DNA of 64,000 nt, taken from positions 1 to 64,000 of the forward strand of contig CAZIOT010000005.1 of NCBI GenBank assembly GCA_964540965.1, read 5' to 3'. The DNA comes from JADYZU01 sp964540965 (lineage in GTDB: Bacteria; Pseudomonadota; Alphaproteobacteria; Rhodobacterales; Rhodobacteraceae). The notes below the pieces were generated by a model. The model worked only from the letters and a program-made list of their open reading frames with translations, was not told where the DNA came from and did not search any database. Of the stretch, positions 57,641 to 64,000 are shown piece by piece. A program made the position numbers and the translations under genes. Numbering within the stretch: the first letter of the stretch is position 1; every line of letters begins with the position of its first letter.

Positions 57641-57695
57641 CGAAACACCCCGTTGCCTTCGCCAAGAAGACGACAGAGACTAGGGGACAGAAACC

Positions 57696-57917
57696 ATGAG
57701 CATCACCGTCTATTCCAAGCCCGCCTGCGTGCAATGCACCGCCACCACCCGCGCGCTCGACGCCCGCGGGCTGGCCTATCAGCTTGTCGACCTGACCGAG
57801 GATACCGCCGCGATGGAGATGGTGACGCAGCTTGGCTACCGGCAGGCGCCGGTCGTGGTTGCCGGCGAATCGCATTGGGCCGGATTCCGTCCCGACATGA
57901 TCGGCCGACTGGCCTGA
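57696..57917 (+). CDS. nrdH: Glutaredoxin-like protein NrdH
   Basis: Electron donor to class Ib ribonucleotide reductase, 73 residues. Redox motif CVQC (C11, C14) in YSKPACVQCTATTRALDARG, and the C-terminal WAGFRPDMIGRL pattern that makes NrdH accept electrons from thioredoxin reductase. AGGGGACAG precedes the ATG. It is the first gene of nrdH-nrdI-nrdE-nrdF, under the leader described upstream. Confidence 0.95.
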   Translation: MSITVYSKPACVQCTATTRALDARGLAYQLVDLTEDTAAMEMVTQLGYRQAPVVVAGESHWAGFRPDMIGRLA

Positions 57918-57924
57918 TCCGGCC

Positions 57925-58341
57925 ATGCCGGGGCTGATCTATTATTCCTCGGCCTCGGGCAACACGGCGCGCTTCGTCGCGCGGCTTGGCCTGCCGGCGC
58001 AGCGCATCCCGATCCGGCCCGCCGATCCGATGCCGGTGCCGGACGGGCCCTACGTCCTGATCTGCCCGACCTATGCCGATGGCGAGGGTCGCGGCGCGGT
58101 CGCCAAACAGGTGATCCATTTCCTCAACGACCCCGCCCGCCGGGCGGGGTTGCGCGGCGTGATCGCCAGCGGCAACCGCAATTTCGGCGCCATGTATGCG
58201 CGCGCCGGCCGGGTGATCGCCGACAAATGCCATGTGCCCTGGCTGTTCAGTTTCGAACTGGCCGGGACCGAAACCGATGTGGACCGCGTGCGCGCGGGGC
58301 TCGACAAATTCTGGGGGACAGAATGCCTGACGGCGCAGTAA
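57925..58341 (+). CDS. nrdI: Flavodoxin-like protein NrdI
   Basis: FMN protein that supplies superoxide for assembling the Mn(III)2-tyrosyl cofactor of NrdF, 138 residues. FMN phosphate loop LIYYSSASGNTARFVARLGL (4-23); the loops GPYVLICPTYADGEGRG and GVIASGNRNFGAMYARAG fit NrdI. It starts 7 bp after nrdH and overlaps nrdE by 19 nt. Its presence points to a manganese-using class Ib enzyme. Confidence 0.95.
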   Translation: MPGLIYYSSASGNTARFVARLGLPAQRIPIRPADPMPVPDGPYVLICPTYADGEGRGAVAKQVIHFLNDPARRAGLRGVIASGNRNFGAMYARAGRVIADKCHVPWLFSFELAGTETDVDRVRAGLDKFWGTECLTAQ

Positions 58342-60449
58342 AGCCGGTGCTGGATTACCACGCGCTGAACGCCATGCTGAATCTTTATGATTCGGACGGC
58401 AAAATCCGTTTCGACGCCGACCGCATGGCGGCGCGGCAGTATTTCCTGCAGCATGTGAATCAGAACACGGTTTTCTTCCACAACCTGGACGAAAAGCTCC
58501 GCTATCTGGTCGATGAAGGCTATTACGAGGCCGGGGTGCTTGACCAGTATTCGCGCAATTTCCAGCGCCGGATCTGGGACGAGGCCTATGCCCACAAATT
58601 CCGCTTCCCGACATTCCTTGGCGCGTTCAAGTATTATACCAGCTACACGCTGAAAACCCGCGACGGACAACGATTCCTTGAACGCTACGAAGATCGCGTG
58701 GTCATGGTCGCGCTGACCCTGGCCCGCGGGGACGAGGCATTGGCCCTGCGTTTCATGGACGAGATCATCTCGGGCCGCTTCCAGCCGGCGACGCCGACCT
58801 TCCTCAATGCCGGCAAGTCCTCGCGCGGCGAACTGATTTCCTGTTTCCTCCTGCGGCTTGAGGACAATATGGAATCCATCGGCCGCAGCATCAATTCAGC
58901 CCTGCAATTGTCGAAACGCGGCGGCGGTGTCGCGCTGATGCTGACCAACCTGCGCGAGGCCGGGGCCCCGATCAAGGGGATCGAAAACCAGTCCTCGGGC
59001 GTGATCCCGGTGATGAAGCTGCTGGAAGATTCCTTCAGCTATGCCAACCAGTTGGGCGCGCGTCAGGGGGCAGGGGCCGTCTATCTCAACGCCCACCATC
59101 CCGACATCCTGCGCTTTCTCGACACGAAGCGCGAGAATGCGGACGAAAAGATCCGCATCAAGACGCTGTCGCTGGGCGTGGTGATTCCCGATGTGACATT
59201 CGAGCTGGCGAAAAAGAACGACGACATGTATCTGTTCTCGCCACATGACGTGTCGCGGGTTTATGGTGTGCCGTTCTCGGAAATATCGGTGACCGAGAAA
59301 TATGCCGAAATGGTCGATGACCGCCGTATCCGCAAGAAGAAGATCAACGCACGGGAATTCTTCCAGACGCTGGCGGAAATCCAGTTTGAATCCGGCTATC
59401 CCTATATCATGTTCGAAGACACGGTGAACCACGCCAATCCGATTGCCGGGCGCATCGCCATGTCGAACCTGTGCAGCGAAATTCTCCAGGTCAACGAGGC
59501 CAGTGAATACAACGAGGATCTGTCCTATTCGCATCTGGGCACCGACATTTCCTGCAACCTCGGCTCACTGAACATCGCCGCGACCATGGACGGGCCGGAT
59601 TTCGGCGCCACCATCGAAACCTCGGTGCGGGCGCTGACGGCGGTTTCGGAAATGTCGTCGATAGATTCCGTGCCGTCGATCCGCCGTGGCAATGACGAGG
59701 CCCACGCCGTGGGCCTTGGCCAGATGAACCTGCACGGCTTTCTTGCCCGCGAGCGTATCCACTACGGATCGCCCGAGGGCATCGAATTCACTTCGGTCTA
59801 TTTCGCCGCCGTCGCCTATCACGCCATCCGCACCTCGTGCCTGCTGGCACAGGAAAAGGGCGCGACCTTCCGCGATTTCGACAAGTCGAAATATGCCGAC
59901 GGTTCGTTCTTTGACAAATATGTCGACCGCGACTGGCTGCCGCAATTGCCTGATGTGCAGCGGGTGTTTGCCGGTATCACCCTGCCGACGCGCGCCGATT
60001 GGCAGGCGCTCAAGACGGACGTGATGAAGCACGGCCTCTACAATCGCAATCTGCAGGCTGTCCCGCCGACCGGATCGATTTCCTATATCAACAATTCGAC
60101 TTCCTCGATCCATCCGATCGTCGCCAAGATCGAGATCCGCAAGGAAGGCAAGATCGGCCGGGTCTATTACCCTGCCGCTTTCATGTCGAACGACAATCTC
60201 GAATACTACGCCGACGCCTATGAAATTGGTCCGGAAAAGATCATCGACACTTATGCCGCGGCGACCGAGCATGTCGATCAGGGATTGTCGCTGACCCTTT
60301 TCTTTCCGGCCGAGGCGACGACGCGCGATATCAATCGCGCGCAGATCTATGCCTGGAAGAAGGGCATCAAGACGATCTATTACATCCGCCTGCGCCAGAC
60401 CGCCCTTGAAGGGACGGAAGTGCAAGGCTGCGTTTCCTGCACATTGTGA
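58323..60449 (+). CDS. nrdE: Class Ib ribonucleoside-diphosphate reductase large subunit
   Basis: Catalytic subunit reducing NDPs to dNDPs, 708 residues. It lacks a long N-terminal ATP cone, as class Ib enzymes do. Active-site cysteines: ELISCFLLRLED (about 172) and MSNLCSEILQV (about 383-387); the radical-transfer tyrosines and the finger loop lie between. The C-terminal redox pair is CVSC before TL-end (703-706). SFLTPTPF-like substrate loop appears as RFQPATPTFLNAGKSSRGEL. Codon third positions are less GC-biased than in neighbours, which may reflect high expression. Confidence 0.96.
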   Translation: MPDGAVKPVLDYHALNAMLNLYDSDGKIRFDADRMAARQYFLQHVNQNTVFFHNLDEKLRYLVDEGYYEAGVLDQYSRNFQRRIWDEAYAHKFRFPTFLGAFKYYTSYTLKTRDGQRFLERYEDRVVMVALTLARGDEALALRFMDEIISGRFQPATPTFLNAGKSSRGELISCFLLRLEDNMESIGRSINSALQLSKRGGGVALMLTNLREAGAPIKGIENQSSGVIPVMKLLEDSFSYANQLGARQGAGAVYLNAHHPDILRFLDTKRENADEKIRIKTLSLGVVIPDVTFELAKKNDDMYLFSPHDVSRVYGVPFSEISVTEKYAEMVDDRRIRKKKINAREFFQTLAEIQFESGYPYIMFEDTVNHANPIAGRIAMSNLCSEILQVNEASEYNEDLSYSHLGTDISCNLGSLNIAATMDGPDFGATIETSVRALTAVSEMSSIDSVPSIRRGNDEAHAVGLGQMNLHGFLARERIHYGSPEGIEFTSVYFAAVAYHAIRTSCLLAQEKGATFRDFDKSKYADGSFFDKYVDRDWLPQLPDVQRVFAGITLPTRADWQALKTDVMKHGLYNRNLQAVPPTGSISYINNSTSSIHPIVAKIEIRKEGKIGRVYYPAAFMSNDNLEYYADAYEIGPEKIIDTYAAATEHVDQGLSLTLFFPAEATTRDINRAQIYAWKKGIKTIYYIRLRQTALEGTEVQGCVSCTL

Positions 60450-60457
60450 GCCCGAAG

Positions 60458-61429
60458 ATGAAAGATCTTGCCCCGCGCACCGTGCTGAAGGCGATCAACT
60501 GGAACAGGATGCAGGATGACAAGGACCTTGAGGTCTGGAATCGCCTGACTGCGAATTTCTGGTTGCCGGAAAAGGTGCCGCTGTCGAATGACGTCCAGTC
60601 CTGGGCGACATTGCGCCCCGAAGAACGCGAATTGACCATTCGCGTCTTTACCGGCCTCACCTTGCTGGACACCGTGCAGAATACCGTCGGTGCGCCGTCG
60701 ATGATGGGCGATGCCATTACTCCGCATGAAGAAGCGGTGCTGTCGAACATCGCCTTCATGGAGGCGGTCCATGCGCGGTCCTATTCCTCGATCTTTTCGA
60801 CGCTTTGCCTGACGAAAGAGGTCGATGAGGCGTTCCGCTGGTCCGAGGACAATCCGCATCTTCAGGCCAAGGCGCGCATTGTTGCCGAACAGTATCGTCC
60901 CGGCGCCGACCCGCTGAAACGCAAGATCGCCAGCGTGTTTCTGGAAAGTTTCCTGTTCTATTCCGGTTTCTACCTGCCGATGTATTGGTCGAGCCGCGCC
61001 AAGCTGACCAATACCGCGGACCTGATCCGCCTCATCATCCGTGACGAGGCGGTGCATGGCTATTACATCGGCTATAAATTTCAGCGCGCCCTTGAAACCT
61101 TGCCCGAGGCGCAGCGGCAGGAGTTGAAGGATTTCACCTTCGCGCTGATCTTCGATCTGTACGAGATCGAATCGAAATATACCGAGGAATTGTATGACGG
61201 TATCGGCCTGACCGAGGATGTGAAGGCCTTTCTGCATTACAATGCCAACAAGGCGCTGCAGAATCTGGGTTATGAGGCCTTGTTCCCGCCGCAGGCCTGC
61301 GAGGTCAATCCGGCAATCCTTGCCGCCCTCAGCCCCGACAGCGAAAACCACGATTTCTTTTCCGGTTCGGGGTCGTCCTATGTCATCGGCAAGGCGGTGG
61401 CGACCGAGGATGAGGACTGGAATTTCTGA
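60458..61429 (+). CDS. nrdF: Class Ib ribonucleoside-diphosphate reductase small subunit
   Basis: Radical-bearing subunit with a dimetal-tyrosyl centre, 323 residues. Metal ligands fall in HEEAVLSNIAFMEAVHARSY (about 86-105), FLESFLFYSGFYL and IIRDEAVHGYYIGYKF (about 188-203). The radical tyrosine is near the second Glu-x-x-His helix. ATG 60458 is 8 nt after the nrdE stop; a GTG at 60446 overlapping the nrdE end would add four residues. It is partner of NrdE and NrdI, so it probably uses manganese as well as iron. Confidence 0.96.
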   Translation: MKDLAPRTVLKAINWNRMQDDKDLEVWNRLTANFWLPEKVPLSNDVQSWATLRPEERELTIRVFTGLTLLDTVQNTVGAPSMMGDAITPHEEAVLSNIAFMEAVHARSYSSIFSTLCLTKEVDEAFRWSEDNPHLQAKARIVAEQYRPGADPLKRKIASVFLESFLFYSGFYLPMYWSSRAKLTNTADLIRLIIRDEAVHGYYIGYKFQRALETLPEAQRQELKDFTFALIFDLYEIESKYTEELYDGIGLTEDVKAFLHYNANKALQNLGYEALFPPQACEVNPAILAALSPDSENHDFFSGSGSSYVIGKAVATEDEDWNF

Positions 61430-61803
61430 TGGACACGCTGGCGCTGGTCCGCGAATGGCACGAGGTCTTTGGCGTGCCGGTGGAACCTGCGCCTGTTCTT
61501 CCGGAAACGCGCGTCCAGATGCGTCTGGCCATATTGGAGGAAGAAGTGCGCGAATTGCGCGCTGCTGCCGAGGCCGGCGATCTGGTCGAGGCATTGGATG
61601 CGCTGTGCGACATTCAATATGTGCTTGATGGCACATTCCTTGAATTCGGCCTGCATCCGGTCAAGGCCGCGGCATTCGCGGAGGTCCATGCCTCGAACAT
61701 GTCGAAACTGGGCGCAGACGGCCGCCCGGTCCTGCGCGCGGACGGCAAGGTGTTGAAAGGGCCGGGTTTTCGCCGGCCCGATCTGGCGCGGTTCCTGGCC
61801 TAG
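61429..61803 (+). CDS. MazG-like nucleotide pyrophosphohydrolase
   Basis: All-alpha NTP pyrophosphatase family protein of 124 residues. The metal motif EExxE...ExxD is clear: RLAILEEEVRELRAAAEAGD (about 32-51) with VEALDALCDIQYVLDG (about 53-68). The C-terminal FGLHPVKAAAFAEVHASNMS region is typical of the phage-like subgroup. It overlaps the nrdF stop (TGATG), so it is part of the nrd operon. It may remove non-canonical or surplus dNTPs while reductase is made. Substrate unproven. Confidence 0.87.
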   Translation: MDTLALVREWHEVFGVPVEPAPVLPETRVQMRLAILEEEVRELRAAAEAGDLVEALDALCDIQYVLDGTFLEFGLHPVKAAAFAEVHASNMSKLGADGRPVLRADGKVLKGPGFRRPDLARFLA

Positions 61804-63818
61804 CGCCGGCGCCTGGCGCGGTCGCTGCTTGCGGTGTTCCAGTTCACATCCGGCAGATCGACCAGTCCGCGCAGATGCGGGAACGGGTCGACGGCGTGCG
61901 GAATTGCGTTGGCATTGACGAAATGTTCCTGAAACCGCGGCTCGATTGCGGTTTCGACCTTGGTGATCGCCCGCACCCATGCCTCGATTTCCTGTCGCGC
62001 TGCCACGGAACACAATGCAATGCGGGCGCCGGTTCCGGCGGCATTGCCGGCCGATTGCACCTTGTCGAGTGCCACATCGGGGATCATCCCCAGCACCATC
62101 GCGTGTTTCGGGCTGATATGGGCGCCGAATGCGCCGGCCAATACCACGCGGTCGACGGTATCGACGCCCATTTCGTCCATCAGCAGCCGTGCCCCGGCAT
62201 AAAGCGCCGATTTCGCAAGCTGGATGGCGCGGATGTCGCCCTGCGTCACGCTGATCCGCGGCCCGCCCGTCGCGCTGCCGTCATGGATCAGATAGCCATG
62301 CGTCCGCCCCTGCGGTTCGGACCGCGATGTTCCGGTCTGGTCAGCCGATCCGATCAGGCCGCGCGAATCGACGATGCCGGCCATGCGCATTTCGGCCACC
62401 GCCTCGATGATGCCGGAACCGCAGATGCCGGTGATGCCGGTGCCGGCCGTTGCGGCGGCAAAGCCGGGGTCGTCGGACCTTAGGTCGCTGCCGATGACGC
62501 GAAAGCGCGGCTCTTTCGTCACGGGGTCGATTTCTACCCGTTCGATGGCGCCGGGGGCGGCGCGCTGGCCGCTCGAGATCTGTGCGCCTTCGAACGCCGG
62601 TCCGGTGGGTGACGAACAGGCCAGCACGCGCGCACGGTTGCCCAGCAGGATTTCGGCATTGGTGCCGACATCGACGATCAGGACCAGATCGTCGGACTTG
62701 CCCGGCTGTTCAGCCAGCGCCACGGCGGCGGCATCGGCGCCGACATGGCCGGCGATCAGCGGCAAGATATAGACGCGGGCGCCGGGGTTCACCGATTTCA
62801 GGTCAAGTTCGACCGCGCCAAGCGACAGGCTGGACGAGGTGGCAAGCGCGAAGGGCGCCTGACCCAGTTCCACCGGGTCGATGCCCAGCAGCAGGTGGTG
62901 CATCACCGGGTTGCAGACGAACACCAGTTCAAGGATGTCTCGCGCGGTGATCCCGGCCTGGGATGCCAGATCGGCGGCCAGCCCGTCGATCGCCTTGCGC
63001 ACGGCCGCCGTCATCTCGGCATCGCCGCCGGGGTTCATCATCGCATAGGACACCCGGCTCATCAGATCCTCGCCAAAGCGGATCTGCGGGTTCATCACCC
63101 CGGCGCTGGCGCGGACGGTGCCATCGGCAAGGTCGACCAGATGGGCGGCGATGGTGGTGGACCCCAGGTCGATGGCAAGGCCGTAGATCGCGCCCTCATG
63201 ATAGCCGGGCCAGAGATCGACCAGCCGCCAGCCGCTGCCGGAACGGTTCAGGGCCGCCGTCACTTTCCAGTCGCCCTTGCGCAGGGTCTTTTGCAGCGCG
63301 GCGAGGACCGGCAGCGGCGCGGTCAGGCCGTTGACCTGCCATTGCTCGGACAGCGCGCGCTCCAGCCGGTCAAGGTCGCCCAGCGGTTCGTGCATGTCGG
63401 GTTCGGCAACCTCGACGTAAGCCAGCCGTGTCGCCGGATCCATGGTGACGGCGCGGGTGTCGGCGGCCTTCCTCACCACCTGGCGGTGGACCTGGCTTTC
63501 GGGCGGCACGTCGATGACGACATCGCCCATGATCCGGGCCTGACAGCCCAGCCGCCGCCCCTCTTTCAGGCCGCGCACCCGGTCATAGCGTTCTTCGACC
63601 GCGTTCCATTCGGACAGGGCATCGGGCGCGACGGTGACGCCATGCTTGGGAAATTCGCCGTAGGACGGCGTGATCTGGCATTTCGAGCAGATACCGCGCC
63701 CGCCGCAGACGGAATCGAGGTCGACCCCCAGCGTGCGCGCGGCAGACAGCACCGGCGTGCCCGGCGCGACATGGCCGCGTTTGCCCGAAGGGGTAAAGAT
63801 GACAAGAGGGTCGGTCAT
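61800..63818 (-). CDS. RACo/RamA-like corrinoid-activating ATPase (ferredoxin + ASKHA, DUF4445)
   Basis: Protein of 672 residues. An N-terminal [2Fe-2S] ferredoxin domain has DSVCGGRGICSKCQI (C38, C44, C47) and a fourth Cys in RLGCQARIM (about 92). The middle and C-terminal region is an ASKHA-type ATPase (LAIDLGSTTIAAHLVDLADG, about 216-235; LVLIVDVGTNAEILLGNRAR; GAFGAHISPKHAMVLGMIP). Such proteins reduce corrinoid proteins back to Co(I) for methyl transfer from methylamines, methyl ethers or glycine betaine. The corrinoid partner is not in the window and may lie just beyond 64000. It is convergent with the MazG-like gene (4-nt overlap). Confidence 0.88.
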   Translation of the reverse strand: MTDPLVIFTPSGKRGHVAPGTPVLSAARTLGVDLDSVCGGRGICSKCQITPSYGEFPKHGVTVAPDALSEWNAVEERYDRVRGLKEGRRLGCQARIMGDVVIDVPPESQVHRQVVRKAADTRAVTMDPATRLAYVEVAEPDMHEPLGDLDRLERALSEQWQVNGLTAPLPVLAALQKTLRKGDWKVTAALNRSGSGWRLVDLWPGYHEGAIYGLAIDLGSTTIAAHLVDLADGTVRASAGVMNPQIRFGEDLMSRVSYAMMNPGGDAEMTAAVRKAIDGLAADLASQAGITARDILELVFVCNPVMHHLLLGIDPVELGQAPFALATSSSLSLGAVELDLKSVNPGARVYILPLIAGHVGADAAAVALAEQPGKSDDLVLIVDVGTNAEILLGNRARVLACSSPTGPAFEGAQISSGQRAAPGAIERVEIDPVTKEPRFRVIGSDLRSDDPGFAAATAGTGITGICGSGIIEAVAEMRMAGIVDSRGLIGSADQTGTSRSEPQGRTHGYLIHDGSATGGPRISVTQGDIRAIQLAKSALYAGARLLMDEMGVDTVDRVVLAGAFGAHISPKHAMVLGMIPDVALDKVQSAGNAAGTGARIALCSVAARQEIEAWVRAITKVETAIEPRFQEHFVNANAIPHAVDPFPHLRGLVDLPDVNWNTASSDRARRRR

Positions 63819-64000
63819 GGACTGATTCCGCTGATGGTCCCGCAGCATAGCCTCTGTCGCCGGCAGGCACAGCCCGTTCCCGCCCCGCCTTGCGCGCGAT
63901 GCGACATCGCCGGCGTTTCGCCCTTTCCCCCGGAGGGCAAAGCTGCAATAGGGAAGCGCCAAACGATGCTGCCGCTGATGGAGTCGGATGATGCAGATTC

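Larger units (their letters stand above)
57100..57695. other. 596-bp regulatory gap upstream of the nrd operon
   Basis: The first ~170 bp show nothing clear. Then come an NrdR-like box, a DnaA-box-like TTATCCCCA, a promoter candidate, and a long leader rich in perfect GC stem-loops that runs to nrdH. An 86-codon open frame (57439-57699) exists, but its composition (mostly Arg, Ala, Gly, Pro, Thr) looks like chance. Confidence 0.65.

Noticed and set aside
57439..57699. 86-codon open frame overlapping the nrdH start by 4 nt
   Set aside because: Composition is almost only Arg, Ala, Gly, Pro and Thr, there is no ribosome-binding site, and the region is full of stem-loops. A structured leader explains it better.

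Overview
The window is a GC-rich chromosomal segment of an alphaproteobacterium, most likely of the order Rhodobacterales (Paracoccaceae/Rhodobacteraceae). I infer this from gene content and order: trpG-trpD-trpC-moaC-moeA-lexA facing comEC, gltX-gltA, the ccmE/ccmF/ccmH group, trgA-trgB-cysK, and LexA boxes of the alphaproteobacterial direct-repeat type (GTTC-N7-GTTC) at both recA and lexA. The genus cannot be decided. I recognised no rRNA, tRNA or CRISPR array.

Layout. 1-1.0 kb: an apparently intact IS5-family (IS427-like) element with two frames joined at an A/G slippery run, next to an orphan ABC-transporter solute-binding gene. 2.3-12.6 kb: a forward run with a class V aminotransferase, DNA photolyase, trgA, trgB, cysK (the tellurite-resistance set known from Rhodobacter sphaeroides), a large MscS channel, AlaX, an M35-type metallopeptidase and a TauE/SafE exporter. 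12.6-16.5 kb: a GH51 arabinofuranosidase, mtnA, an unrecognised His-rich protein and a sulfotransferase-like protein. 16.5-24.4 kb: SOS-controlled recA, alaS, a DUF1330 protein, purL, a gene-poor gap with a likely small RNA, and a LysR regulator divergent from a three-domain indolepyruvate oxidoreductase (24.5-27.9 kb).

28-34.9 kb: murI, argC, ccmE, an endolysin/holin pair, ccmF, ccmH and an enoyl-CoA hydratase-family gene. The lysis-type pair inside the cytochrome c maturation group is one of the most interesting features. 34.9-47.2 kb is mainly reverse strand: DUF2087, GNAT, gltA, gltX, lexA, moeA, moaC, trpC, DUF3592, ung, trpD and trpG, with comEC forward. 47.3-53.5 kb: a divergent polysaccharide deacetylase with a long Ala/Pro/Glu linker, a VOC protein, the Bpt-type leucyltransferase, an RDD protein, two tandem DUF2852 genes preceded by a pair of 19-bp dyads, YbaK and a flavodoxin-fold oxidoreductase.

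53.6-64 kb: glnE and two small uncharacterised genes, then a ~600-bp gap with an NrdR-like box and a hairpin-rich leader before the class Ib ribonucleotide reductase operon nrdH-nrdI-nrdE-nrdF. A MazG-like pyrophosphohydrolase gene overlaps the end of nrdF. A convergent RACo/RamA-like ferredoxin-ASKHA corrinoid-activating protein closes the window. Two threads link the segment: DNA damage and exchange (photolyase, recA, lexA, ung, comEC, the lysis pair) and nucleotide supply (purL, nrdHIEF, MazG-like protein). Most operons are tightly packed with 4-nt ATGA overlaps.
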